The notes beneath the pieces are model-generated. The model was given only the letters and a program-made list of their open reading frames with translations, was not told the origin of the DNA and made no database searches. A DNA stretch of 64,000 bases, taken from assembly GCF_001553785.1 (NCBI RefSeq), contig NZ_LOJP01000002.1, positions 216,658-280,657 on the forward strand. The letters run 5' to 3'. How positions within the stretch are numbered: position 1 is the first letter of the stretch; each line of letters begins with the position of its first letter. This DNA comes from Actinoplanes sp. TFC3. Lineage in GTDB: Bacteria > Actinomycetota > Actinomycetes > Mycobacteriales > Micromonosporaceae. This document shows positions 33,519 through 41,895 of this stretch, piece after piece. The translations under genes were made by a program, and so were the position numbers.

Positions 33519-34568
33519 ATGCGGACCATCGGCGAGATTTCCCGGGCGAGTGGCCTGGGCATCAGCGCACTGCGGTATTACGACCGCGCCGGTGTGCTGG
33601 TGCCCGCTGCCGTCGACCCGGCGACCGGATACCGCCTCTATGCGGAGACCCAGATCCTGGCCGCGCGCCTGGTCGCGGGTCTGCGGCGGGTGAGCATGCC
33701 GGTCGCCGACATCGGGCGGGCGGTGGCCGAGCTGCCCGACCCCGACGCGGTGCGCAAGATCCTCGACGAGCACCAGGTGCGGCTGGAGGACGGCCTGACC
33801 GAGGCCCGGCGTGAGCTCTCCCGGCTGCACCGTCTGCTGGCGGCCGGCCATCACCTGGAGGAGACCACCGTGACTCAGATCAACATGCCCGCCGAAGCCC
33901 TGGTTACCGCGCTGGATGCGGTGCGCTTCGCCGCGTCCACCGACCCCGCCCTGCCGATGATCAACGGCATTCTGCTCGAAGTCGAGCCGGAGACCATAAC
34001 CCTGGTGGCCACCGACCGTTTCCGGCTTGCGGTCGCGGGTTCGCCGGCCCGAGTGACCGGCCCACCGGTACGGGTGGTCGCGCCGTTACCGTTCGCCGAC
34101 GCGCTCCGCCCCCTGCTCACCGGTGATGTCGCGCTGGACGTCACGCCGGAGGCCATCACGGTGTCGACGCCGGCCGGACGCCTCGATGCCACGCCACTCA
34201 CCGTTGACTTCCCCGATCACCGGCGCGTGATCAGCAACGACTCGCACCCGGCCCGGCGCATCTCCATCGACGCGCCCAGCCTGCGCACAGCGGTGTACGC
34301 CGCGGCCCCGGTGCGCCGTGAATACAACGGGATCTCGTTCGAGGTCACCATTTTGACCTTGGATCCGACCGGCACCCTGCGCACCCTGAACGAGACGGAA
34401 TGGACCACCGACTCGCCGTCGCATGTAGCGGTCAACCGGGAGTTCCTGCTGCAGGCCCTCGATGCGGGCGGCCCGTGCCAGCTGGTGCTGGAGCTGGACG
34501 GTCCGATCAAGCCGCTGGCCATGCGCAGCACCGACAGGTTCTCTCTGCTCATGCCTGTCAAGCACTGA
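33519..34568 (+). CDS. MerR regulator fused to a DNA sliding-clamp-like domain
   Basis: A 349-residue fusion. Residues 1-75 form a MerR winged helix (IGEISRASGLGISALRYYDRAGVLVP, then ATGYRLY). A coiled coil follows (ILDEHQVRLEDGLTEARRELSRLHRLL). From about residue 125 to the end the protein resembles DNA polymerase III beta subunit segments: NGILLEVEPETITLVATDRFRLAV, VNREFLLQALDA and PLAMRSTDRFSLLMPV, the last like the clamp C-terminus. The clamp-like domain may sense a ligand or bind DNA/partners; its role is unknown. The ATG has GGGGAG upstream. Confidence 0.8.
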   Translation: MRTIGEISRASGLGISALRYYDRAGVLVPAAVDPATGYRLYAETQILAARLVAGLRRVSMPVADIGRAVAELPDPDAVRKILDEHQVRLEDGLTEARRELSRLHRLLAAGHHLEETTVTQINMPAEALVTALDAVRFAASTDPALPMINGILLEVEPETITLVATDRFRLAVAGSPARVTGPPVRVVAPLPFADALRPLLTGDVALDVTPEAITVSTPAGRLDATPLTVDFPDHRRVISNDSHPARRISIDAPSLRTAVYAAAPVRREYNGISFEVTILTLDPTGTLRTLNETEWTTDSPSHVAVNREFLLQALDAGGPCQLVLELDGPIKPLAMRSTDRFSLLMPVKH

Positions 34569-34580
34569 AAGGTTGACGCC

Positions 34581-35645
34581 GTGGATGACGAGGTTCGCGC
34601 TCTCAAAGCAGCTTGCACCGACACGTTCCTGGGCAACGGGCTGGGACGCTCACGCGACCTGCTGGCCACGATAGATCCGGATGCCGGCCAGGATGTCTAC
34701 GGCGACGGCGGCGTGGTCAAGCAGCTCGAGGAACGCATCGCGGCACTGCTCGGCAAGCCGGCGGCGGTGTTCCTGCCCAGCGGGACCATGGCTCAAGCCG
34801 CGACGCTGCGAGTGCACGCCGATCGGCGGGGCACCCGGACCATCGCCTGGCATCCTTACTGCCATCTCGAGCGGCACGAGTCGCAGGCGCATCAGCGGCT
34901 GCACCAATTGGTGGGCCGGTCCACCGGCGACCTGAGCCGGCTCCTCGAGCTGAGCGACCTCGAAAAGATAGCCGAGCCACTCGCCGCCCTGGTGCTTGAA
35001 CTGCCTCAGCGCGATCTGGGTGGCCAGCTTCCGTCATGGGAAGACCTGGCCGCGCAGACCGGCTGGGCCCGCGACCGCGGTGCGGCGGTGCACCTCGACG
35101 GCGCCCGCCTCTGGGAAGCCACCGCCGGCTACGAACGTTCCACCGCCGAGATCGCAGCGCTGTTCGACACGGTCTACGTGTCCTTCTACAAGGGAGTCGG
35201 CGCGCTGCCGGGCTGCTGCGTGGCCGGCCCCGAGCAAGACATCGCCCAGGTACGCGAGTGGCGCTCACGCCTGGGTGGCACCCTGTTCGCGCTGTGGCCG
35301 GCGGCTTCCTCGGCGCTTGCCCGGCTCGACGTGACGCTTGAGGAGATGCCCGCCCGCATGCGCCACGCTCGTGCCATCGCCGAGGCGCTGCAGTCCGTCC
35401 CCGAGGTTCGCGTGCTACCGGATCCTCCGCAGACCCCAATGATGCATCTGCTGTTCGCCACCAGCGCTGACGCCTTCCGCGCCACCAGTCGTCGCCTCGC
35501 CGAACAGACCGGCCTCTGGCTCTGGCCCACCGCGAGTCCCACCGCCGAACCCGGCTTCGTGGTCACCGAGCTGACCGTCGGCAGCGCGACCCTGCGCCAC
35601 AAACCCGAGGCGATTGCCGAAATCCTCTCTAAGCTCTGCACATAG
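34581..35645 (+). CDS. PLP-dependent beta-eliminating lyase / threonine aldolase-like
   Basis: A 354-residue fold-type I enzyme. GDGGVVKQLEERIAALLGKPAAVFLPSGTMAQAA is the typical N-terminal part, HLDGARLWEA holds the cofactor-ring Asp, and VSFYKGVGALPG the Schiff-base Lys. Low-specificity L-threonine aldolases cleave threonine to glycine and acetaldehyde. QRDLGGQLPSWEDL replaces the more usual EN..N segment, so the substrate is uncertain. It starts 12 bases after the MerR-clamp gene and is probably co-transcribed. Confidence 0.85.
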   Translation: MDDEVRALKAACTDTFLGNGLGRSRDLLATIDPDAGQDVYGDGGVVKQLEERIAALLGKPAAVFLPSGTMAQAATLRVHADRRGTRTIAWHPYCHLERHESQAHQRLHQLVGRSTGDLSRLLELSDLEKIAEPLAALVLELPQRDLGGQLPSWEDLAAQTGWARDRGAAVHLDGARLWEATAGYERSTAEIAALFDTVYVSFYKGVGALPGCCVAGPEQDIAQVREWRSRLGGTLFALWPAASSALARLDVTLEEMPARMRHARAIAEALQSVPEVRVLPDPPQTPMMHLLFATSADAFRATSRRLAEQTGLWLWPTASPTAEPGFVVTELTVGSATLRHKPEAIAEILSKLCT

Positions 35646-35692
35646 GTGATGCTGAATGGGGTAGATGTGCGCCCCAGCCCCGGGAGGCATGC

Positions 35693-37114
35693 ATGTCGGT
35701 TGCGAATGGCGCATCGAGCAAGTCAGGAACGAACCCGGCCCGCTTGACCGGATTGATGCTGGCTGCGGCGGCAGTGTCGGCTGTCTCGGCGCTGCTGTAC
35801 GGCTACGACACCGGCATCATCTCGGGTGCGCTGCTGCAGATTCGGCGGGACTTCGACACCGGCAGCGGCATGGAACAGGTCATCGCCGGGGCGATCCTGC
35901 TCGGCGCGGTCATCGGTGCGCTGGCCTCCAGCCGGTTGTCGGAGCGCTGGGGGCGGCGGCGAACGGTGCTGCTCATCTCGGGCGTCTTCGCGCTCGGTGC
36001 GGTGCTGGCCTCCGTGGCGCCGACCGCGGTACTGCTCGCGCTCGGTCGCGTGGTCCTCGGTTTTGCGGTCGGCGGCGCCACCCAGACCGTGCCCATGTAC
36101 GTCGCCGAGCTCGCCCCGGCGAAACAGCGCGGCCGGCTGGTCCTGACCTTCCAGGTGGGCATCGGCGTCGGCATCGTGATCTCCACGCTGGTGGGTGCCA
36201 GTGAGGCCCTGTCCTGGCGGGTCTCGATCGGGCTCGCCGCGGTGCCGGCCGTCGTCATGCTCCTGCTCATGCTGCGGCTACCCGAGAGCCCGCGCTGGCT
36301 GGTCAAGCAGAACAGGCGCGACGAGGCCGAGCAGGCGTTGCGCCGCGTGCGCTCGGACAGCGCCCACCTCGACCGGGAGCTGGGCGAGATCCTCGACCTG
36401 GAAACGCAGGAGCGCGAGGTCAAGGCCAAGAACCGCGGGTGGTCCGGGCTGCGCCAGGCCTGGGTACGCCCCGCGCTGGTGGTCGGCTGCGGCATCGCGA
36501 TCTTCACCCAGCTCAGCGGCATCGAGATGATCATCTACTACGCCCCCACGATCCTCACCGACAACGGCTTCTCCGAGTCCGCCGCGCTGCGGGTCAGCGT
36601 GGGGCTCGGCGTGACCTACCTGGTGATGATGATCGTCGGTCTGAGCATCGTCGACCGCGTCGGCCGGCGCCGCCTGACCCTGATCATGGTGCCCGGGGCC
36701 GCGCTCAGCCTGGCCGTGCTCGGCGCCCTGTTCGTCACCGGTCACAGCGGCCGCGGTAGCACCCCGTTCATCGTCACCTGCCTCATCGTCTTCATGTTCT
36801 TCAACGCCGGCGGCCTGCAACTGATGGGCTGGCTGACCGGCTCCGAGATCTACCCCTTGGCCGTACGCGCCGCTGGCACCAGCGTCCAAGCCGCCACCCT
36901 CTGGACCACCAACCTGCTCATCACCACCACGCTGCTGACCATCATCAACGCCATCGGCCCCGGCCCCACCATGTGGCTGTACGCCGCCTTCAACGTCGCC
37001 GCCTTCCTCTTCGTCTGGCGGCGCATGCCCGAGCTCACCGGCCGCAGCCTCGAACAAATCGAAACCCAGCTACACGAAGGCAACTTCAAACCAGCCGACT
37101 TCGCCCGAACCTGA
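35693..37114 (+). CDS. Sugar porter (MFS) transporter
   Basis: A 473-residue, 12-helix MFS protein of the sugar porter family. LLYGYDTGIISGALL, RWGRRR, PESPRWLVK, QLSGIEMIIYYAPTIL, DRVGRR and MPELTGRSLEQIE are all diagnostic. It should import a monosaccharide or polyol by proton symport; the substrate is unknown. GGGAGGC precedes the ATG. No sugar-kinase gene is next to it. Confidence 0.93.
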   Translation: MSVANGASSKSGTNPARLTGLMLAAAAVSAVSALLYGYDTGIISGALLQIRRDFDTGSGMEQVIAGAILLGAVIGALASSRLSERWGRRRTVLLISGVFALGAVLASVAPTAVLLALGRVVLGFAVGGATQTVPMYVAELAPAKQRGRLVLTFQVGIGVGIVISTLVGASEALSWRVSIGLAAVPAVVMLLLMLRLPESPRWLVKQNRRDEAEQALRRVRSDSAHLDRELGEILDLETQEREVKAKNRGWSGLRQAWVRPALVVGCGIAIFTQLSGIEMIIYYAPTILTDNGFSESAALRVSVGLGVTYLVMMIVGLSIVDRVGRRRLTLIMVPGAALSLAVLGALFVTGHSGRGSTPFIVTCLIVFMFFNAGGLQLMGWLTGSEIYPLAVRAAGTSVQAATLWTTNLLITTTLLTIINAIGPGPTMWLYAAFNVAAFLFVWRRMPELTGRSLEQIETQLHEGNFKPADFART

Positions 37115-37134
37115 CCCACCCGGACCCGCTGCCG

Positions 37135-37340
37135 CTCAGGCGGCGTGGCCCGGTCGGGTAGGGCGCCGGGGTCGGAGCCGGTCAGGGTGGTGAGGGACTC
37201 GCCGGCGTCGATGTACACCAAGGTGGTGCACGTCGCCGTGGAGAGCGGCGGCGCTTGCCACCACTGCGCCACAGGAGTGCGCCACCACGATCGATGGTTC
37301 GCCGCTACTCAGGATTGACTGCAGGGCTTCGATATCCGGC
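37135..37340 (-). pseudogene. Alpha/beta-hydrolase remnant
   Basis: One minus-strand frame reads DIEALQSILSSGEPSIVVAH then SCGAVVASAAALHGDVHH, including the nucleophile elbow (AHSCGA). A one-base shift then gives LVYIDAGESLTTLTGSDPGALPD. This is the middle of an alpha/beta hydrolase; both ends are absent and the frame is broken. Confidence 0.65.
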
Positions 37341-37518
37341 GCCTACCCCACCCCCGGCGCCCTGGCTACGCTCGCCCCAGCGGTAGCCCGTGGCCTGCTC
37401 CAGGATCATCGCGCAACCGGTGAAACCCCCGCACAACCGCCGCCTGCGCCGCCTACGCCATCCTCCTGAGCAAGTTCAGCCACGAACACGAATTAGCCCA
37501 GCCACGACAACAGCAGAG

Positions 37519-38006
37519 CTAAATCTGCTGCAGCCAAACAAAGAAGAAAGCAACAGCAGGCACCGGCACCGCCAAGGCCCACCAGACCATCCCCCCCCGC
37601 AACCGCCCCACCAGACCATCCGCCCCCGCAACCGCCCCTCCCGCAACTGAGCCGTAAGCCCCCGATGAACCGCAGCGATCCCCACCAGCGCACCAACAGC
37701 AACCGCCGCAATAGGCAAGCTCACCAAGAAGTGCATCGCCCAAGCTCCCGCCCGCCCGGGACCACCCCACGAATGGTCGTACGGCCCGTGGTCCACGAAC
37801 CCGTACAACACCCCCCGCAGCACGAACAGCAGCAGCAACCCCAAGGGAACCAGCGCCGCAATCCCGAGCAGCACACTCAGCCCCACATAAGCCAAAGCCA
37901 CGGCGCCGCGCGGGGAACTCCGGCGGATCAGTGAAGAAGCGGTAATCGGAATCAAGGCGGCACCATAGCCGACGTCACGGACCGAACTCAGAACGCGAGA
38001 AGTCAT
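37519..38006 (-). CDS. Small membrane protein gene, frameshifted by a 29-bp tandem duplication
   Basis: Starts MTSRVLSSVRDVGYGAALIP and has three hydrophobic segments (VALAYVGLSVLLGIAALVPLG, LLLLFVLRGVLYGF, LVSLPIAAVAVGALVGIA). After QLREGRLRGRMVWW the frame continues into Gly/Trp/Cys-rich nonsense and stops at 37476. Removing one copy of the 29-base repeat (37581-37638) restores MVWWALAVPVPAVAFFFVWLQQI, a natural fourth membrane helix with a stop at 37519-37521. Function unknown. Confidence 0.6.
37581..37638. repeat. 29-bp tandem duplication
   Basis: Two adjacent 29-base copies (37581-37609 and 37610-37638) differing at one base (position 13). The unit is not a multiple of three and lies in the 3' part of the membrane-protein gene. 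Confidence 0.9.
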
Positions 38007-38047
38007 GCGTCATAGCGTGGTCCGCCGAAGGTCCTTCGAGAATGGGG

Positions 38048-38425
38048 TTAACCACACCTTTCCTCGTCCGAGCGGGTCAGGCAGAACTCGTTGCCGGCCG
38101 GGTCCTGCAGCACCACCCACCCGCTTCCGTCGGCTCCCCGGTGGTCGGCCAGCACGCTCGCGCCCAGCCCCACCACGCGCGTGACCTCGGCATCGCGCTG
38201 GGCTCCGCGCGGTTGCAGGCACACGTGCACCCGGTTCTTCACCACTTTGGCCTCGGGCACCGCCTGGAAGAACAGCCGGGGGCCGGAGTCCGGCTCGATG
38301 ACCGCATCGTCGTCGCCGGGGGCGCAGTCCGCGTGCACCGGGGCTCCGATGACGCTGCTCCAGAAGGTCGCCAAAGCGTACGGATCGGGGCAATCAAACG
38401 CTACATTGCGAATAAGGGAGACCAT
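38048..38425 (-). CDS. VOC-family (glyoxalase-like) protein
   Basis: A 125-residue vicinal-oxygen-chelate protein: MVSLIRNVAFDCPDPYALAT opens the first beta-alpha-beta module, and GWVVLQDPAGNEFCL closes the second. Many actinobacterial members act as dioxygenase, lyase or antibiotic-binding folds; the substrate cannot be assigned. The ATG at 38425 gives the family length. The open frame extending further upstream is antisense to the methyltransferase and is not real. Confidence 0.8.
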   Translation of the reverse strand: MVSLIRNVAFDCPDPYALATFWSSVIGAPVHADCAPGDDDAVIEPDSGPRLFFQAVPEAKVVKNRVHVCLQPRGAQRDAEVTRVVGLGASVLADHRGADGSGWVVLQDPAGNEFCLTRSDEERCG

Positions 38426-38515
38426 ACGGGCCAGCTTGCCAGAGATCAGGTAACCGTCCGACAACAAGCTTGCACTGCTCCGGCAACAAGGCCGGTGTAG
38501 CGGTACACGCGCGGC

Positions 38516-38521
38516 TACGGT
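38516..38521 (+). promoter_or_regulatory. -10 element for leaderless methyltransferase
   Basis: TACGGT ends six bases before the ATG at 38528; no ribosome site. Confidence 0.4.
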
Positions 38522-38527
38522 CGGTCC

Positions 38528-39325
38528 ATGGAGTCCGGACGGCAGTATGAGCAGCTTGTGGCCGAGGCCGTGGGCGTATCGATCACGGGCTGGGAATTCG
38601 CCTGGCTGGATGGGCGCGCGGTGGGCTCGTACCCGTCGTGGGCCTTTCCCGAACTCGCCCGCCCGCTGCTGCGCCGCGCGTACAGTCTGCTCGACTTGGA
38701 CACCGGCGGCGGTGAGCTGCTCGCCGAGTTGGCCCCGCTGCCGCCGCTGACGGTGGCGGTGGAAAGCTGGGCGCCGAACGTGCCGGTGGCGCGGGACCGG
38801 TTGACGCCGTTCGGGGTTTCGGTGGTCACCGAGCTGCCCGGCGGCGAGGACGTGTTCGACGTGGTGCTCAGCCGCCACGGCCGCCTGCCGGCCGAGGATC
38901 TGGCCCGCCTGCTCAAGCCGGGCGGCACGCTGCTGAGCCAGCAGGTGGGCAGCGACGACCTGGCCGACCTCAACGAGGTGCTCGGCGCGCCGCCGCCCTA
39001 CCCGCGGGCTTGGACGGCGGAGACGGCGACTGCAGCGCTGCGGACAGCGGGTTTGAGCGTGACAGAGGTACGAGAAGAGCGCATCCCCCTCACCTTCCAC
39101 GACATCGGCGCCGTGATCTATCAGCTCCGCGCGGTTCCGTGGCAGATCCGCGACTTCAGCGTCGAGAAGTACGACCGGGCCCTGCGCCGCCTGCACGCCA
39201 TCATCAACACGCAGGGCCACTTCACCGCCACCGCCCACCGGTTCCTGGTCGAGGCCACCCGCGAGCCGGCCGAACCGGAGCTGGCCGGGGCCATCAATCC
39301 AGGAACGCTCCGCAGGACATATTGA
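38528..39325 (+). CDS. SAM-dependent methyltransferase
   Basis: A 265-residue class I methyltransferase. SLLDLDTGGGELLAELAPLP is motif I, VLSRHGRLPAEDLARLLKPGGTLLSQQVG covers motifs III-IV, and the C-terminal part (FHDIGAVIYQLRAVPWQI) matches the actinobacterial methyltransferase-11 group. The acceptor is unknown. Its 3' end overlaps a converging SDR remnant by about 32 bases. Confidence 0.85.
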   Translation: MESGRQYEQLVAEAVGVSITGWEFAWLDGRAVGSYPSWAFPELARPLLRRAYSLLDLDTGGGELLAELAPLPPLTVAVESWAPNVPVARDRLTPFGVSVVTELPGGEDVFDVVLSRHGRLPAEDLARLLKPGGTLLSQQVGSDDLADLNEVLGAPPPYPRAWTAETATAALRTAGLSVTEVREERIPLTFHDIGAVIYQLRAVPWQIRDFSVEKYDRALRRLHAIINTQGHFTATAHRFLVEATREPAEPELAGAINPGTLRRTY

Positions 39326-39620
39326 TCGCGGCCCCGGTCAGCGTCCGCGCCCAGTCGGAGGCCGCGAACACCGCCACATTGCCCACATCTTCCAGCGTTG
39401 CCGTGCGCCCCAGCAACGTCTGACCGACCAGGTCCGCCTCGATGGCCGCACGCCCGGCAAAATCCTGCGGAATGGCTTCCGGTACGCCGCTGGTCCGCAA
39501 GGTGATGACGCGAATGCCGAAGCGCCCGAGTTCCGCGGCGAGTTGCCGGCGCATGGACTCGCCCCAACCCTGCCGCCGGGAAGGCGTGCGGTGAGTACCA
39601 ACGAGCAGCCACCCCGGCAC
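39294..39620 (-). pseudogene. Truncated short-chain dehydrogenase (C-terminal part)
   Basis: The frame encodes only the last third of an SDR: RRQLAAELGRFGIRVITLRT, then LLGRTATLEDVGNVAVFAAS and a LTGAAINMSCG ending. The Rossmann GxxxGxG and the YxxxK active site are missing, and upstream codons (VPGWLLVGTHRTPS) are unrelated. I read it as a 5'-deleted gene. Confidence 0.7.
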
Positions 39621-39696
39621 GTCGCTCAGAAAGAGGCTAAATCTTTTTGCTTCTTTCGGCGATCACATCTGCGGCGGTCTCGCGAAGACTGTCCAG

Positions 39697-39840
39697 GTGC
39701 GCGATCACCGATTCGACTGGGGCGGTAACCAACCCCGCCGCCTGACCCGCCGCGACAAGATCCAGCTCGCGGTCCTCATCCTGCTGCTGCTCGGCCTCCT
39801 GGGTGTCCTTGCGGTCGGCGTGTCCGGACTGGGGCGCTGA
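39697..39840 (+). CDS. Possible small membrane protein
   Basis: A 47-codon frame: VRDHRFDWGGNQPRRLTRRD, then one strongly hydrophobic helix (LAVLILLLLGLLGVLAVGVSG) and LGR. The codon pattern is natural, but no good ribosome site precedes the GTG, and the frame is open further upstream. It may be a remnant. It ends just before the G5 protein gene. Confidence 0.35.
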   Translation: MRDHRFDWGGNQPRRLTRRDKIQLAVLILLLLGLLGVLAVGVSGLGR

Positions 39841-39847
39841 GAGGTGA

Positions 39848-40615
39848 ATGCGATGGAGCCGAACAGTGGATCAGTACCGGATAATCACCCATCAAACTGT
39901 GCCCGTGACGAATCGGATGCGGTGGTGGAACCGGCTCGGCATCGGCCCCCGGGCAGGGCTCGTCGCCGCCGCCCTCATTCTGCCCTGCTGCGGCGGCTTG
40001 TGGGTCATCGGTGCGGTGGCCGGCGATGACAAACCCGCGGGAACGCTGAGCGCTGTCGACAATGTCCACGCGGCCACCGGAACGAAATCCCCGGCCGCAG
40101 CACCGCTCGCCTCCGCCCTGGCAGCAATCCCGGCAGCGGGCGAAGGAAACGCGAGCCCGCAAGCAAGCGACAAAATCCCAAGCCAAGAACCGGTGATGAC
40201 GAAACGCACGATCACCGAGAAGAAAGCGATCCCCTACAAGAAGCGGCAAGTCGACGATGACTCCCTGCCGAAGGGCGAACGCGAGAAACGCACGACCGGG
40301 ATCAAGGGCGAGAAGACGCTGACGTACGAGGTCACGCTCGTCGACGGCCGCGAGCAGAGCCGCGAACTGGTCGGCTCCGAGGTCACCCGCAAGCCGGTCA
40401 GCGAAGTTGTGGCCGTGGGAACCTACGAAGAACCGGACGGCGGCGACGGCAATTGCACGCCGGGCTATGACCCGTGCGTGCCGGTCGCCAGCGACGTCGA
40501 CTGTGCCGGCGGCAGCGGCAACGGCCCGGCCTACGTGGACGGCCCGATCACCGTGACCGGCAGCGACCCCTACGAGCTGGACCGCGACGGAGACGGCATC
40601 GCCTGCGACACGTAG
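39848..40615 (+). CDS. G5-domain surface protein with excalibur calcium-binding motif
   Basis: About 255 residues. One membrane helix (LVAAALILPCCGGLWVIGAVAG) is followed by an Ala-rich linker. A G5 domain comes next (TKRTITEKKAIPYKKRQVDD to VSEVVAVGTYEE). A C-terminal excalibur-like motif ends DRDGDGIACDT. G5 domains bind glycans or zinc in cell-wall proteins; excalibur motifs bind calcium. It should face the cell wall. The start could be the ATG at 39848 (GAGAGG very close) or the GTG at 39905. Confidence 0.8.
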   Translation: MRWSRTVDQYRIITHQTVPVTNRMRWWNRLGIGPRAGLVAAALILPCCGGLWVIGAVAGDDKPAGTLSAVDNVHAATGTKSPAAAPLASALAAIPAAGEGNASPQASDKIPSQEPVMTKRTITEKKAIPYKKRQVDDDSLPKGEREKRTTGIKGEKTLTYEVTLVDGREQSRELVGSEVTRKPVSEVVAVGTYEEPDGGDGNCTPGYDPCVPVASDVDCAGGSGNGPAYVDGPITVTGSDPYELDRDGDGIACDT

Positions 40616-40620
40616 AAAGA

Positions 40621-41757
40621 CTAAGAAACCGGCAGCAGCCCCGGCTTGGCCAGGTAGTACCCCTGACCGAAATCCACCCCGATGCCGCGCAGCTTCTCGT
40701 ATTCGGCGCGCGTCTCGATGCCCTCGGCCACCAGCCGCGCCCCGACCTCACCAGCGAATGACACCAGCGAGCGGGCCAGCGCCGTCCGGACCGGGTCGGC
40801 GTCGATGTCACGGACCAGGCTGATGTCGAGCTTGATGATGTCCGGGCGCAGTTGCAGGATGTGCCGGAGGCTGGCGTACCCGGCCCCGGCGTCGTCCACC
40901 GCGATCAGCACGCCGGCCTCGCGCAGCCGTTCGGTCACCCGGTTGAGCGCCGGGTAGTCGGCGACCTGGGTGTGCTCGGTGACTTCCACGCAGATGTTGC
41001 CGCCGGCGTGGGCGAGCACCACGTCCTGCACCGCGGTGGTCATCAGTGCCTCGGCGGACAGGTTGACGCCGAGCGTGGTGTCGTACTGCATCTCCGGCAG
41101 GGCTTCGAAGGCTCTTTGCACGGCCAGCAGTTCCAGTTCGGCGCCCAGTCCCGAGCGGCCCGCGGTGGCGAAGGCGTGCGCGGGCGTGGGGAACGGGCTG
41201 AAGTCGAAGCGGGCCAGCGATTCGTAGCCGACCACGTGGTCGTCGGACAGCCTGACCACGGGCTGGAAGACGACCCGCAACGCTCGGTCCCGCAACACCT
41301 CGCGCAGCACGCGGACGTCTTCCCCGTCGTCACGCAGTACCGGGCTGGTGACCTGGTCGCCGATCAGTTCGGCCAGCATCGCGAGAAAGCGCGCCGAGTC
41401 ATCGCCCAGGCGCGGGTCGGCGATGTGGCTCAGGCAGCACAGCACCCCGGCACGACTGCCGTCCGCGGTTTGCCAGGGCACCCCGACGTACGAGCCGATC
41501 CCGGTCCGCACGGTGAACGGCAGATCCCGGGTCCGGACGTCACGGCGCGCGTCGTTGATCACCGGTTGCAGCGAGCCTTCAAGCACGCGCAGGCAGTACG
41601 AGTCGGTGAGTTCGGCGCCGACCGTCCAGCCCCGGGCATCGCCGTCGATGGCACGCACGACTTGCCGGCCGTCGCTGATGTCGGACAGCACGGCGACCTC
41701 GGCCCCGAGGTGCGCCCGGGCGAGCCCGAGCAACCGCTCGACCACCGACCATTCCAT
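40621..41757 (-). CDS. GAF-EAL cyclic-di-GMP phosphodiesterase
   Basis: A 378-residue protein: an N-terminal GAF-like sensor (about 1-150) and an EAL domain. The catalytic residues are present: ESLARF (EAL position), NLSAEAL, EVTEH, DDAGAGYASL, KLDISLV and EGIET. It should hydrolyse c-di-GMP in the cytosol, controlled by a small ligand or redox signal through GAF. No GGDEF domain. I use the ATG at 41757; longer frames upstream run antisense to the next gene. Confidence 0.88.
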   Translation of the reverse strand: MEWSVVERLLGLARAHLGAEVAVLSDISDGRQVVRAIDGDARGWTVGAELTDSYCLRVLEGSLQPVINDARRDVRTRDLPFTVRTGIGSYVGVPWQTADGSRAGVLCCLSHIADPRLGDDSARFLAMLAELIGDQVTSPVLRDDGEDVRVLREVLRDRALRVVFQPVVRLSDDHVVGYESLARFDFSPFPTPAHAFATAGRSGLGAELELLAVQRAFEALPEMQYDTTLGVNLSAEALMTTAVQDVVLAHAGGNICVEVTEHTQVADYPALNRVTERLREAGVLIAVDDAGAGYASLRHILQLRPDIIKLDISLVRDIDADPVRTALARSLVSFAGEVGARLVAEGIETRAEYEKLRGIGVDFGQGYYLAKPGLLPVS

Positions 41758-41895
41758 GGCCTCAGCTATCGGCACCAAAGCCCCCGACCTGAGACAGCCA
41801 GCGCCCAGACCAAAAAGCGTAGCGAAAGAGGTGCCACGCGTTAGGGCTCGGTTGCGAGCCCGATTGTCCGCCCGCCCCGCGCCGACAAACCCTTC

